This document shows, in pieces, positions 52,202 through 62,109 of a stretch of DNA of 64,000 bases; the stretch's first letter is position 1, and every line of letters begins with the position of its first letter. Both the position numbers and the translations under genes were made by a program. The notes under the pieces are model-generated. The model saw only the letters and a program-made list of their open reading frames with translations, had not been told where the DNA came from and did no database searches. The DNA is from Peptococcaceae bacterium (GTDB taxonomy: Bacteria; Bacillota; Dehalobacteriia; UBA4068; JAAVYR01), in assembly GCA_022791255.1 (NCBI GenBank), contig JAAVYR010000016.1:1-64000 (forward strand). Reading direction: 5' to 3'.

Positions 52202-53590
52202 TTATTTCTCTTGTTTCAGTTCTAATAATTCTGGTGTTAAATCATGAATTAATTGTGCCAATTCCTCATCGCCAAAAGCTGTTACACGCCCTGCGTCATA
52301 TTGAGTATCAATCCAGTCTTTGAGCACAGCAAGTCTTGGGTCGCTCTTTTGCAATGCTTGGTCAGATTGATTAATGCCCAGGTAATCATTGACCCAGTGA
52401 GCAATGCCTGCAAGACCAGAAGTCTGATTAATGGCAACGCCTACGGGACGATTTAAGAGTTTTGCAGTATCGAAAATATTGTAGATTTCTTCGTCTTTTA
52501 AGAGACCATCAGCGTGGATACCAGCCTGGGTTACATTAAAGTTTTTCCCCACAAACGGTGTTTGCGGTGGAATATCATAACCGATTTCCTTTTGATAGTA
52601 GTCAGCGATTTCCGTAATTACCGGCATATCCATGCCATTGTGGGTACCCCGCAATTGGGCATATTCCATGAGCATGGCTTCTAACGGTGTATTCCCCGTC
52701 CGTTCGCCAATGCCCAAGAGAGAACAGTTGACACTGGAAGCCCCATAAAGCCAAGCGAAAGTGGAGTTAGTTACAGCTTTATAGAAGTCGTTGTGTCCAT
52801 GCCATTCCAGGAGTTCACTAGGGAACCCTGCATGGTGCTTAAAGCCATAGATAATCCCCGGAACACTCCGCGGTAACGCTGCCCCTGGATAAGGCACCCC
52901 ATAGCCCATGGTATCGCAAGCACGGATTTTAATAGGCACATGGCTTTCTTCCATCAGATTTCTCAATTCAATGGCAAACGGTACAACAAAGCCATAAAAG
53001 TCTGCTCGGGTAATATCTTCAAAGTGACAGCGCGGTTTCATACCGATTTCGATAGCTTGGCGCACTACTTCCAGATAGCCTTCCATTGCCTGCCGTCTGG
53101 TTTTCTTTAGCTTTTTGAAGATGTGATAGTCAGAACAGCTTACCAAAATACCACATTCTTGTAAGCCCATATCTTTAGCTAGCTTAAAGTCGTTTTTGGT
53201 AGCACGGATCCAACCGGTGATTTCCGGGAATTTATATCCCAGGTCCTGACATTTTCTTACCGCTTCTCTGTCTCGTTCACTGTATAAGAAAAATTCGCAT
53301 TGACGGATAACGCCATTAGGCCCGCTCAATTTATGCAATAACTTAAACAAATGAACAATTTGTTCTGTCGTATATGGCGCGCGAGATTGCTGCCCGTCAC
53401 GAAAGGTCGTGTCCGTGAGCCAAATATTATCGGGCACAGACATTGGTACCTTTCTATGGTTAAAGGTGCATTTTGGTACATCATCATAGGGAAAAATATC
53501 CCGGAATAAATTAGGCTCTGCAACATCCTGCAGGCTGTATTTATACTGTGATTGTTCCAGCACATTGGTTTTTCCGTTAAATTCAATCAT
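52202..53590 (-). CDS. Re-type citrate synthase
   Basis: The 462-residue protein is a DRE-TIM metallolyase related to homocitrate and isopropylmalate synthases: LTDTTFRDGQQSRAPYT near residue 60, metal ligands in HFEDITRAD and HGHNDFYKA, and a GIHADG motif (TQAGIHADGLLK). Similar proteins in Clostridium kluyveri are Re-citrate synthases, condensing acetyl-CoA with oxaloacetate. No Si-type gltA lies nearby and aconitase follows directly, which supports that role over homocitrate synthase. The start follows AAGGAGGGG. Confidence 0.85.
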   Translation of the reverse strand: MIEFNGKTNVLEQSQYKYSLQDVAEPNLFRDIFPYDDVPKCTFNHRKVPMSVPDNIWLTDTTFRDGQQSRAPYTTEQIVHLFKLLHKLSGPNGVIRQCEFFLYSERDREAVRKCQDLGYKFPEITGWIRATKNDFKLAKDMGLQECGILVSCSDYHIFKKLKKTRRQAMEGYLEVVRQAIEIGMKPRCHFEDITRADFYGFVVPFAIELRNLMEESHVPIKIRACDTMGYGVPYPGAALPRSVPGIIYGFKHHAGFPSELLEWHGHNDFYKAVTNSTFAWLYGASSVNCSLLGIGERTGNTPLEAMLMEYAQLRGTHNGMDMPVITEIADYYQKEIGYDIPPQTPFVGKNFNVTQAGIHADGLLKDEEIYNIFDTAKLLNRPVGVAINQTSGLAGIAHWVNDYLGINQSDQALQKSDPRLAVLKDWIDTQYDAGRVTAFGDEELAQLIHDLTPELLELKQEK

Positions 53591-53934
53591 CCTTTACCCC
53601 TCCTTAAATCATACTTTTGAAAACCGATTTTACTGCGTTTTTTAAATACATACGGTTATTTTCATACCCTCATTTTATCATACATGGCCGCAAAACACCC
53701 TTGCTAATTTAAATAAGATAAAAATAAGGTATTTTTTCTATCATACTGAAAAACCAGCTATCTGTCAATAAGTATACAAATAATTCTCTTTTTCGAGAGC
53801 GATTATACAAAATACAAAATTCTGTATTTTTAAAGGCGAGCGGCTTTTCGCTATTTTCTTTTTGTTTTTTCTATGATATACTTTTAAGCAATATTATTTT
53901 CCATGCTATTCATGAAAGGAGTGCACCTTAAGGT
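53591..53934. other. Divergent intergenic region between Re-citrate synthase and AGCS genes
   Basis: AT-rich, with no gene seen. A minus-strand -10-like TATGATAAAAT (about 53685) and a plus-strand TATGATATACT (about 53872) were seen without convincing -35 boxes. No riboswitch was recognised. Confidence 0.4.
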
Positions 53935-55368
53935 ATGATGAATGTAATCAACAGTATTGTCGGTTGGATGGGCGATTTTGCCTGGGGCCCCTTTACCATT
54001 GTATTTTTGGTAGGCACCGGCTTATATCTATCCATCATCACCAAGTTCGTTCAATTCCGCAAACTAGGCACCTCTTTTAAGCTATTATTTACCCATCGAG
54101 ATACTAAAGAAGCTGGGGATATTTCCCCTTTCTCAGCTCTTATGACCTCCCTTTCTGCCACCATCGGCACTGGGAATATTGTGGGCGTATCTACCGCCAT
54201 CGCTTCCGGTGGTCCGGGAGCAGTTTTCTGGATGTGGGTAACAGCGCTCGTTGGTGGTGCTAGCAAATATACAGAAGCACTCCTAGCTGTAAAATTCCGA
54301 GAAGTCAATGCCAAAGGCGAATACAGCGGCGGTCCCATGTATTACATTAAAAATGGCATGGGCAAGCGCTGGGCTTGGCTTGCCGCGCTCTTCGCTTTCT
54401 TTGGTTTCATTGCGTCCTTCGGTATCGGTAACTTAAGTCAGTCAAATTCTGTTGCCGGCGCCGTCCAAGATACCTTCGGCGTACCTACCTGGATTACCGG
54501 TATCATCATCGCTGTTGCTACCGCTCTGGTAATTATTGGCGGCGTAAAATCCATCGGTCGCGTTTCTGATAAAATCGTCCCCTTTATGTCCGTGGCTTAT
54601 ATTATCGTGGCAGTTACCGCCATCGTGATTAACTTCCATAAGTTACCAGAAGCATTCTCTTGGATTTTCGGCAATGCGTTTACTGGACAAGCCATCGGCG
54701 GCGGCTTACTTGGCAGCGTCATCCGTTTTGGCGTCGCCCGCGGCGTATTTTCCAATGAAGCAGGCATGGGGAGCGCAGCCATCGCTCACGGTGCAGCTTC
54801 CACCAATGACCCAGTGAAACAAGGCCTCATCGGTTCCCTGGGCTCCTTCATTGACTCCATCATCATTTGTTCTATGACAGCACTGATTATTCTTACATCC
54901 CCTGTCGTTAATATTGGCACCGACGGTCTGATGACGCTGCAAGCAGATGACGGCATGGCTTATCCTATCACCATGGCAGAAACCTTAGAAGCAGATGGCA
55001 TCAAGTTTTTAGAAGGCGCAGAAATCACCAATGCAGCCATGAACTCCGCCATTCCTGGCTGGGGCGGCACCATTATTTCCATTGCCCTTATCTTCTTCGC
55101 TTACTCTACCATTTTAGGCTGGTACTACTATGGCTCCAAATGCTTAGAATACCTAGCAGGGCTCAAGGCCGTGACCATTTACAAATGGGTTTTTGTTGGC
55201 TTTTGTTTGTTAGGTGCCACCACCAAAATCGACTTGGTTTGGAATTTATCAGATGCCTTTAACGGACTGATGGCCATCCCAAACCTCATTGCCATGTTAG
55301 CACTCTCACCTATTGTCATTAAAATGACCCGAGAATACGACCAAAAGCAAAAAGAAAAAAATAAATAA
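53935..55368 (+). CDS. Sodium:alanine/glycine symporter, AGCS family
   Basis: The 477-residue protein has about ten hydrophobic segments. AGCS signatures include SALMTSLSATIGTGNIVGVS (about 66-85), GGPMYYIKNGMG and GVFSNEAGMGSAAIAHGAAS. It imports alanine or glycine with Na+. AAAGGAG lies 13 bases before the first ATG, so the next ATG codon is also possible. It is monocistronic, with a strong terminator, and divergent from the Re-citrate synthase operon. Confidence 0.93.
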   Translation: MMNVINSIVGWMGDFAWGPFTIVFLVGTGLYLSIITKFVQFRKLGTSFKLLFTHRDTKEAGDISPFSALMTSLSATIGTGNIVGVSTAIASGGPGAVFWMWVTALVGGASKYTEALLAVKFREVNAKGEYSGGPMYYIKNGMGKRWAWLAALFAFFGFIASFGIGNLSQSNSVAGAVQDTFGVPTWITGIIIAVATALVIIGGVKSIGRVSDKIVPFMSVAYIIVAVTAIVINFHKLPEAFSWIFGNAFTGQAIGGGLLGSVIRFGVARGVFSNEAGMGSAAIAHGAASTNDPVKQGLIGSLGSFIDSIIICSMTALIILTSPVVNIGTDGLMTLQADDGMAYPITMAETLEADGIKFLEGAEITNAAMNSAIPGWGGTIISIALIFFAYSTILGWYYYGSKCLEYLAGLKAVTIYKWVFVGFCLLGATTKIDLVWNLSDAFNGLMAIPNLIAMLALSPIVIKMTREYDQKQKEKNK

Positions 55369-55380
55369 ACATCACAGATA

Positions 55381-55413
55381 AAAAAGGTCTGTTCTTTTAA
55401 GAACAGACCTTTT
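55381..55413 (+). terminator. Terminator of AGCS gene
   Basis: AAAAGGTCTGTTCTT pairs with AAGAACAGACCTTTT. A dispersed repeat follows immediately. Confidence 0.9.
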
Positions 55414-55414
55414 C

Positions 55415-55446
55415 AGATTCTTCGTCACATCACTCCTCAGAATGAC
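55415..55446. repeat. Dispersed TGTCATTCTGAG-family repeat (inverted copy)
   Basis: AGATTCTTCGTCACATCAC and CTCCTCAGAATGACA mark the ends. It is the reverse complement of the 50144 element. Confidence 0.8.
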
Positions 55447-55512
55447 AAAAACTAATATAATTGTCAGAGGCAGCAAGCAATGTTTCGCACAATGTGGCCT
55501 ATATGGCATAAT

Positions 55513-56769
55513 CTATTTTCGCATCATGATATCTACAATAGCGGCATTGGTATCTTTCATCCCTTGGTTAGAGAGGTATTCCATATTCTCAAAGAGTTCC
55601 TTCATATCGTAAGAGAGAATACCGTCCGATGAGGAAATCTCACTGCCGTGCATGGCAAGAAGAGCAGAGAGCACTGCCGAGGTAGAGGCGAGAGACACTT
55701 TGTTGGCGCAACCTTCTTTAGCTCCATCACAAATCATACCAGTGATACTGCCTAATACATTACGCATAGCGCCCATCATTTGAGAAGGGCCGCCGCCCAA
55801 GAGATAGACAATGCCCACTGACGCCCCTAAACCAGAAGCCACCCCACAAGCACAGATAGGCGATAAAGTACCAATAAACGATTTTGCATAGATATTTACC
55901 ACATTGGCAAGGGCTAATGCCCTTAATTTCTTTTCCCGGCAGCAGCCCATTTTTTCTGCTGCAGCATCAACTGTGAGAAATAGGGTAATGCCCTGATTGC
56001 CACTGCCTGTAGCCGTCATTACCGGCATGTCCACCCCAGACATGCGAGCAAAGGAAGCAGAACCAGTAATCAGCGGCACAAAAGACATAAGCGAGTCCTC
56101 CATGAGCGCATGGTCCCGCATATCCTGTAAAGACTTACCAAATCGCAGCTGGGAACCGCATCGAGCCACTTCTCGGTTCATGGCAATGCCGTCCTCCAAA
56201 AACTCAATTTTCTCTAAAGACACATAGTCTGCAAATTCTTTCATTTGCTCCAGCGTATATTTTTGGATTTCTGCCATATCAGCGCAGGCGTCTACTGTAA
56301 AGGCTGCAAAAGGCGGTCTGTCTACCACCACGATGTTATCATGAGAACCGTATGTGATGACCCGCACACAGTCCTCGTCCGTCTCTATAATAGTTTCAAT
56401 GTAAAGCACATCGGTATTACCCTTCACCCCTACCTCAATGAGAGGCAACAGTTCTTTGGCTAGCGGCTCATGTTCCGGACGCACATCCTGGAAAACATTC
56501 AAACCATAGTCAGCATTACCGCCGACAATGCCCAGCGCCGCACACATTTTGAGGCCTCGTTCCGAAGTACCAGGAATGCCTACCCCTAAAGCGTTTTTAT
56601 AGAGACCAATATCTGTTTCCATGGTTACTTTTTTAATATTACCTTTTACCTCTCGCCGAGCAGTAGCGCAGTTGAGCGCGATGGCTACCGGTTCCGTACA
56701 GCCGGTAGCAGGCTGGATGTGGCGTTTAATCTCCTCTATCAAAAAATCATATTCTTTTTTATCTACCAT
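55513..56769 (-). CDS. cyuA: L-cysteine desulfidase / serine dehydratase-like (CyuA/YhaM, UPF0597)
   Basis: The 418-residue protein matches the UPF0597 family: IQPATGCTEPVAIALNCATA at the N-terminus, SGNQGITLFL in the middle, and the Cys ligands of the [4Fe-4S] cluster near CACGVASGLGAS and ICDGAKEGCANK. CyuA breaks L-cysteine into pyruvate, ammonia and H2S, feeding amino-acid fermentation. It has its own promoter and is divergent from the WG-repeat lipoprotein gene. Confidence 0.87.
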   Translation of the reverse strand: MVDKKEYDFLIEEIKRHIQPATGCTEPVAIALNCATARREVKGNIKKVTMETDIGLYKNALGVGIPGTSERGLKMCAALGIVGGNADYGLNVFQDVRPEHEPLAKELLPLIEVGVKGNTDVLYIETIIETDEDCVRVITYGSHDNIVVVDRPPFAAFTVDACADMAEIQKYTLEQMKEFADYVSLEKIEFLEDGIAMNREVARCGSQLRFGKSLQDMRDHALMEDSLMSFVPLITGSASFARMSGVDMPVMTATGSGNQGITLFLTVDAAAEKMGCCREKKLRALALANVVNIYAKSFIGTLSPICACGVASGLGASVGIVYLLGGGPSQMMGAMRNVLGSITGMICDGAKEGCANKVSLASTSAVLSALLAMHGSEISSSDGILSYDMKELFENMEYLSNQGMKDTNAAIVDIMMRK

Positions 56770-56840
56770 GAAGATAACTCCTTCCCATGATATTTCTACT
56801 CAATATGAAAGACAAAAATAAAGACTGTTTCACTTCTTTT

Positions 56841-56870
56841 ATTATAACGAAAATATCATGTAAAAATCAA
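56841..56870 (-). promoter_or_regulatory. Promoter of cyuA
   Basis: On the minus strand TTGATT (56865-56870) and TATAAT (56841-56846) are separated by 18 bases. Confidence 0.65.
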
Positions 56871-56981
56871 TTCTTTGCTGACTTTTTAAGCGCAAAAGGC
56901 CTATAATAAAATAAAGGGAACAAAACATTTCAAAGAAAAGTCTAACAGGCAAGAAAGCCACCTAAGAAGGAGGAGGTTTCC

Positions 56982-58421
56982 ATGAAGAAGAAATTTCGTT
57001 ACTTACTCTTTTCCTTAAGTTTACTGACAATCGCTTTAGTTTTATGCAGCTGCAGCGCTGAAGAAAAACAGACCGCCACCGCCTATGATATCAAGGACAA
57101 TATCTATGTACTGGCTCGCAATAATCAATGGGGCGTCCTTAATAGCAAGGGTGAGTTTGTTATCGCACCGCAAGAATACTCATTAAATATTCTGCGCGAC
57201 TCCATCACCCACGCGCCAAAATACATCCAAGCCTCTAAAATCATTCCCGGGGAAAAGGATGAAGAATATGGCGTCTATTGGGAAGACAATCAATACTTAA
57301 ACGCCCTTTATGACGCAGAGGGCAATCTCATTTATGACTTTGCCGAAGGCTATTTCTCTGATGTATACGGCGACTACCTCCGTATGTACCGAGACGAAAA
57401 GGAACAGCTGGTCAATATGAAAACAGGCGAAGCGCGGGATTTGGAGAACACCAATATCAGTACCTATAACGGACTGCTGGTCATGAGCGACTACGAGAAG
57501 CCAGGTATCCGGTTTTATGATGAAAATATGGCGCTGGTAAAAGAGCTGCCCGATTATCACTTTAACTACACCACCAAAGATAATGGGAAGACTTATTTCA
57601 TCGTCCAGGATGCAGAACGACAAGCAGGACTGTTAGATGAGAACTTCAATCTAGTTGTCCCCTGTGAGTATCGCTGGATTAACGATGTCAACGGCAATTT
57701 CGTGCGGGCAGAGGACCAGAGCCAGTGCGATGTAGTCATCGACATTACCACAGGAGAGACTGTTATGGCACTAGACCCCTCAGAAAACCTGTATTACTAC
57801 GATGGTAATCTGGCCTTAATAGCAACCAATGACAAATATGGCAAGCGTGCTTATGATATGATCCACTTAAAGGAAGACAATCGTATCGATAGCTACCCCT
57901 ATCTCAGCGTCATTAACAAAAATACCTGGGGACAAGGGGCCGGCGGCTTCCTGATAAAGAATGAAGACGGTACCACCACCATTTTAGATAAAGAAGGCAA
58001 AGTATTCCTAGAGTTAGATGAGGAATGCTGGGCTTCCTGCAATGAAAACTATTTCATCATTGACTATTATGGCAATATAGACGGCACACGCCCTACGGAA
58101 ATGTACAAACTAGACGGCACCAAGTTAGACTTGCCCAAAGAATATGCGTCTATTTCCTCCATGTATCACTATGAACCATTGCCTTATCTGGAAGCGCGCT
58201 ATGAGGACCGCAGCGGCAACTGGAAAACAGACATCTTAGATGAAAACGGCAATCTCTTGGTAGAAAACCTGCAAATCTATACGGTCAATGATTTTGAGTC
58301 CGACTATTGCGACGGCTATCGCATTTTAGCCCGTCGAGGCTTCTCCCAAGGCATGATGGATATGGCAGGCAACTGGATTTACAAAGAAAGTGCATTTGAC
58401 AGCTTCGGCAATGAATTTTAA
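56982..58421 (+). CDS. WG-repeat lipoprotein 1
   Basis: The 479-residue protein has a lipoprotein signal (lipobox LVLCSC, Cys22 or 24). Short beta repeats of the WG type follow: NNQWGVLNSKGEFVIAPQ, YDAEGNLIYDF, QAGLLDENFNLVVPCEYRWI and GNWIYKESAFDSFGNEF at the end. WG repeats probably form a beta-propeller or solenoid for protein or ligand contact. The gene at 58451 is a paralog with the same C-terminus. It starts after AGGAGGAGG, with a -10 TATAAT at 56902. Function unknown. Confidence 0.85.
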   Translation: MKKKFRYLLFSLSLLTIALVLCSCSAEEKQTATAYDIKDNIYVLARNNQWGVLNSKGEFVIAPQEYSLNILRDSITHAPKYIQASKIIPGEKDEEYGVYWEDNQYLNALYDAEGNLIYDFAEGYFSDVYGDYLRMYRDEKEQLVNMKTGEARDLENTNISTYNGLLVMSDYEKPGIRFYDENMALVKELPDYHFNYTTKDNGKTYFIVQDAERQAGLLDENFNLVVPCEYRWINDVNGNFVRAEDQSQCDVVIDITTGETVMALDPSENLYYYDGNLALIATNDKYGKRAYDMIHLKEDNRIDSYPYLSVINKNTWGQGAGGFLIKNEDGTTTILDKEGKVFLELDEECWASCNENYFIIDYYGNIDGTRPTEMYKLDGTKLDLPKEYASISSMYHYEPLPYLEARYEDRSGNWKTDILDENGNLLVENLQIYTVNDFESDYCDGYRILARRGFSQGMMDMAGNWIYKESAFDSFGNEF

Positions 58422-58450
58422 GAAGATTTCAGCAAGAAAGGTCCCCAGCT

Positions 58451-59938
58451 ATGCATAACCGAAACAAGAATTTATTGCTCTACCTATGCTGCCTTTTCAG
58501 CTTAAGCATCCTGCTTTGTAGCTGTGGTAGACCGGATGACACCCAAACCATAACGGCAGAGGAAAACCAAAACCGCCTCTATATTTATGCTGTCAATGGA
58601 CAGTGGAGCGTTTTAAATACAGAGGGAGAATTTATCATCCCACCCCAACCCAACGAGTTACAGCTCATCTGCGACCGCTATACAAACGAACCCCGCTACA
58701 TTCATATGACCAAGCCCATTGCCGGGGAAAAAATCCCTTATACCATAGGCGACTCGGATAAAGTCTATCACTATTACGAAAATAACCGTTTTCTCTATGA
58801 TATTTATGACGCCCGCGGCAATCTCCTCTATGAAAATCTGGAAAATACCTATTGCAATACCATGGGAGATTTTTTGATTTTAACCAAGGAAGGAGAAGCC
58901 CTTATCACCATCGTCAACCGCAAAACAGGTGAAGAAACAACTACCGATGCCGACTGGGTCAGCTTTTGCGGCAATCTGTTCGTCTTTAACTGGGAAGACG
59001 AACCCTGCGCCCGCGTTTACGACCAAGATATGCAGTTCCTCAAAGAAATCCCCGGCTATGTCTTCCATTACAGCCGAGAACAAGACGGCAAACGGTATCT
59101 GGTGATGATTGGGGAAAACGACCGCATGGCCCTTTTTGACAATGATTTTAATCTGCTCCTGCCTGCTGAATACGCTTATTTTGAACAAATCAACGGAGAT
59201 TTCGTCCTGGCAAGAAATGCTAATCATCAGAGCGTGGTAATGAACCTTGACACAGGAGAGATAGTCTTACCGCCAGAAAAAAATAGAGATATTTATTATT
59301 GCGATGGTGAAATGGTGCTTTATGTCCTTTATGATGAAGCTGGTCAACGCACGTTTCAGTTAGTCAATCTGAAGGACGAAAGCAAGACTTGGACTGCACC
59401 AAATATCCAAACAATCCGCCTAATCCGCAACTATGAACAAGAGGACACCACCCTCGGCTTTTACATCGAAGCAGCAAATAGTGAAGCAATGATCGTCAAC
59501 ACCCAAGGAGAGGTCATCCTAGACTTACCTGCGCAAAGCTGGGTAGAAGATGTAAGCGAAAATGTTATCGCCATCAAACACAACCGAATGGAAAATCGCC
59601 CCGTTAAACTCTATACCAGGAACGGCAAAGAAATCCCCCTGGAAAAAAACTATTATCAAATCCGTACCTTATGGCATCAAGGACCATTGCCCTACCTTGC
59701 CGCCTACTATGAGACGCCCCAAGGAGCAAACCATATCGATTTACTGGATGAAAACGGTCGTATCCTCATAGAAAATCTCTGGGAAAATATCACCCTGGAA
59801 AACGATGACATCTTACCCTTTTTCTGCGACGGCTATCGCGTCTTAGGAAGGCGCGGCTTCTCCCAGGGCATGATGGATATACAAGGCAACTGGATATACA
59901 AAGAAAGCGTTTTTGATAGTTTTGCTAACGATTACTAA
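58451..59938 (+). CDS. WG-repeat lipoprotein 2
   Basis: The 495-residue paralog of the previous gene lies 29 bases downstream. It has lipobox LLCSC, then the same order of repeats (VNGQWSVLNTEGEFIIPPQ, YDARGNLLYENL, RMALFDNDFNLLLPAEY) and an almost identical C-terminus (RRGFSQGMMD, GNWIYKESVFDSFANDY). The middle is more diverged, suggesting different ligands. Both are probably on the outer face of the cytoplasmic membrane or in the periplasm, and are cotranscribed with the PstS-like gene. Confidence 0.85.
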   Translation: MHNRNKNLLLYLCCLFSLSILLCSCGRPDDTQTITAEENQNRLYIYAVNGQWSVLNTEGEFIIPPQPNELQLICDRYTNEPRYIHMTKPIAGEKIPYTIGDSDKVYHYYENNRFLYDIYDARGNLLYENLENTYCNTMGDFLILTKEGEALITIVNRKTGEETTTDADWVSFCGNLFVFNWEDEPCARVYDQDMQFLKEIPGYVFHYSREQDGKRYLVMIGENDRMALFDNDFNLLLPAEYAYFEQINGDFVLARNANHQSVVMNLDTGEIVLPPEKNRDIYYCDGEMVLYVLYDEAGQRTFQLVNLKDESKTWTAPNIQTIRLIRNYEQEDTTLGFYIEAANSEAMIVNTQGEVILDLPAQSWVEDVSENVIAIKHNRMENRPVKLYTRNGKEIPLEKNYYQIRTLWHQGPLPYLAAYYETPQGANHIDLLDENGRILIENLWENITLENDDILPFFCDGYRVLGRRGFSQGMMDIQGNWIYKESVFDSFANDY

Positions 59939-59977
59939 TACTAAAATAAATTTATCATACAGAAAGAAGGAATAACC

Positions 59978-60895
59978 ATGAACACCAAAACAAAGAAATT
60001 ACTAGCTTTAGGATTAACCTGCCTCACGGTAGCCTGCGCCTTCACCGGCTGCGGCAAGAAGGACGACGACCAGAAGGAACCAGATAAGACCGCCCTCTTT
60101 ACCATGGAAACTTATCCCATCATGGACGGCTCCACGGCAAATCTCCCCTTGATGGCAGAAGTGATGGCGCGCACTTGTGATATCACCCGTGAGCAGGCAG
60201 AAGAAGTAACCAGTTGCACCACCACCCCTACTGCCTGGGTGAGACTGGCTAATGGAGAAGCAGATATTTTGCTAGTCTATGAAGCAGCAGATGTAACCAA
60301 AAAAGAATTAGAGGCCATCGGCACCGAACTAGAAATCACCCCAATTGGCAGAGACGCCCTGGTCTTCATCAACAACAAAGACAACCCAGTAAATAACCTA
60401 ACCACCCAACAATTACTGGACATCTACACCGGGAAAATCACCAACTGGAAAGAAGTAGGCGGCAATGATGTAGAGCTAATTCCTTATCAAAGAGTAGAGT
60501 CCAGCGGCAGTCAATCCCTCTTTAAGAAACTCTTAATGAAGGATGTTACCCCCATGGACGCCCCTACCGAACTAAGACCGACCGCTATGGGCGAGCTCAT
60601 CGACGAACTAGCAAACTATAACAACACTGCTAACGCCCTAGGCTATTCTGTATACTACTATGCCAGCTATATGTATACCCAACCAGGTCTGCAGTTCATC
60701 TCTGTAGACGGCGTCGCCCCAAATGAAGAAACCATTGCTGCTGGCAGCTATCCTTATGTAAACGACTTCTTTGTGGCTATCCGCGCCGACGAACCAGCAG
60801 ATAGCCCCGCAAGACAGCTGAGAGACTGGATTTTAAGCGATGACGGTATCCAAGCGCTGAAGGACGCCGGTTACATCCCAGCTCCTCGTGAATAA
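59978..60895 (+). CDS. PstS-like substrate-binding lipoprotein
   Basis: The 305-residue protein has a lipoprotein signal (lipobox CAFTGC, Cys25) and a PBP-like_2 fold: IMDGSTANLPLMAE near the N-terminus, GRDALVFINNKDNPVNNLT, LLDIYTGKITNWKEVGG and QRVESSGSQSLFKKLLM, typical of phosphate-binding PstS proteins. No PstC, PstA or PstB genes are nearby, and it lies 39 bases after two WG-repeat lipoprotein genes. Its ligand is therefore uncertain: phosphate, or a related oxyanion or peptide, sensed rather than transported. Confidence 0.85.
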   Translation: MNTKTKKLLALGLTCLTVACAFTGCGKKDDDQKEPDKTALFTMETYPIMDGSTANLPLMAEVMARTCDITREQAEEVTSCTTTPTAWVRLANGEADILLVYEAADVTKKELEAIGTELEITPIGRDALVFINNKDNPVNNLTTQQLLDIYTGKITNWKEVGGNDVELIPYQRVESSGSQSLFKKLLMKDVTPMDAPTELRPTAMGELIDELANYNNTANALGYSVYYYASYMYTQPGLQFISVDGVAPNEETIAAGSYPYVNDFFVAIRADEPADSPARQLRDWILSDDGIQALKDAGYIPAPRE

Positions 60896-60935
60896 ATACG
60901 ACTCTTTCCCTTGCCCCTAAAAAAGGCAGTTAATA

Positions 60936-60978
60936 CAATAAAAGAGGACTTAGGTTTAACCTAGGTCCTCTTTTATTT
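60936..60978. terminator. Bidirectional terminator between PstS-like gene and queF
   Basis: AAAAGAGGACTTAGGTT pairs with AACCTAGGTCCTCTTTT, with T-runs both sides. Confidence 0.9.
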
Positions 60979-60994
60979 ATATTCGATTATTTGC

Positions 60995-61492
60995 TTATCT
61001 GTTATCTATCTTTTCCGGATAAAGGTCGTGATTTGCCAGACGCATCCAAGCCACCTCTTCCCACTTGGTACCGGCCTTGCCATAGTTGCAATAGGGGTCG
61101 ATGGAGATACCACCGCGAGGCGTAAACTTGCCCCACACTTCGATATATTTAGGCTCCATCAGTTTTATCAGGTCGTTCATGATAATATTTACACAATCCT
61201 CATGGAAATCCCCATGGTTGCGGAAGCTGAAAAGATAGAGCTTTAAGGATTTACTTTCTACCATTTTTTCATCTGGTACATAAGAAATGTAAATGGTAGC
61301 AAAGTCCGGCTGCCCTGTCATGGGGCAAAGGCTGGTAAACTCTGGACAATTAAACTTAACGAAGTAATCTCTATCCTGGTGCTTGTTGATGAAATATTCT
61401 AATACTTCCGGCGCATAGTCTGACGCATAGGTTGTCCCTGCACTGCCCAGCTTGGTAATGCCGGCTAATTCTTCTTTGCTTCTACCGCTCAT
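60995..61492 (-). CDS. queF: NADPH-dependent 7-cyano-7-deazaguanine reductase QueF
   Basis: ATG 61492, after GAGGTGG, gives 165 residues. This is the unimodular Que[17 protein letters not shown] carries the catalytic Cys, [20 protein letters not shown] the substrate/NADPH residues. It reduces preQ0 to preQ1 in queuosine synthesis. It overlaps queT by 11 bases and shares its preQ1-sensing leader. Confidence 0.96.
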   Translation of the reverse strand: MSGRSKEELAGITKLGSAGTTYASDYAPEVLEYFINKHQDRDYFVKFNCPEFTSLCPMTGQPDFATIYISYVPDEKMVESKSLKLYLFSFRNHGDFHEDCVNIIMNDLIKLMEPKYIEVWGKFTPRGGISIDPYCNYGKAGTKWEEVAWMRLANHDLYPEKIDNR

Positions 61493-61988
61493 AGGCCACC
61501 TCATGACTAATTTTTTTGTCTAATACCATCACAAGGATTGCCCCCACAATACCGGGCACTACCTGTCCAATGCAAAGGCTGGTCGCCATGGCCACATAAG
61601 GAATATGCAAAAGATAGCTCAGCCAAGTAGCTACCCCCAGACCAGGAATGAAGGTAATGGGTAAAACAATCCAAATAGGGCTGCAATGGTATTTCCGTAG
61701 TAAGTATACCACAGAAGCGGTAGCGATGCCAACCAGCCCCCCGCCAAACATATCGAAGAAGCCCAGGCCCCCAAAAAACAGATTAGAAAGTAAATTAGCA
61801 AGACCCAACGGTACAATCAAAAAAGGAAAGAGATAAGCTAGGGCATAAATGCTGGTAGCAATGCGGATTTGATAAGCACCAAAGGAAAAGGACTGGGTCA
61901 GCCCCATAATCACCACATAAAGCGCAATAACCATAGCCGAAAAAGTTAGCTTACGAATAGAATTAGATTGGTTTTTACTTGTTGTCAT
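61482..61988 (-). CDS. queT: QueT-family queuosine precursor transporter
   Basis: The 168-residue membrane protein has about five helices and matches the QueT family, ECF-type S components proposed to import preQ1 or preQ0 ([40 protein letters not shown]). It is the first gene of the queT-queF operon, downstream of a preQ1-I riboswitch. The ATG follows AGAAGGATACATCTG. Confidence 0.92.
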   Translation of the reverse strand: MTTSKNQSNSIRKLTFSAMVIALYVVIMGLTQSFSFGAYQIRIATSIYALAYLFPFLIVPLGLANLLSNLFFGGLGFFDMFGGGLVGIATASVVYLLRKYHCSPIWIVLPITFIPGLGVATWLSYLLHIPYVAMATSLCIGQVVPGIVGAILVMVLDKKISHEVAYER

Positions 61989-62040
61989 CAGATGTATCCT
62001 TCTTTCTGAAAATTAGATTTTTGTAAGTTGCAAGGGATAC

Positions 62041-62076
62041 AAAAAACAGGATGGGCAAGAATTATACCCATCCTGA
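62041..62076 (-). terminator. Riboswitch expression-platform terminator
   Basis: CAGGATGGG pairs with CCCATCCTG and is followed on the minus strand by six T. It lies between the preQ1 aptamer and queT and would fold when preQ1 is bound. Confidence 0.85.
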
Positions 62077-62109
62077 AAAGAGCCTAGTAAATCCCCTAGA
62101 CTGCATGTT

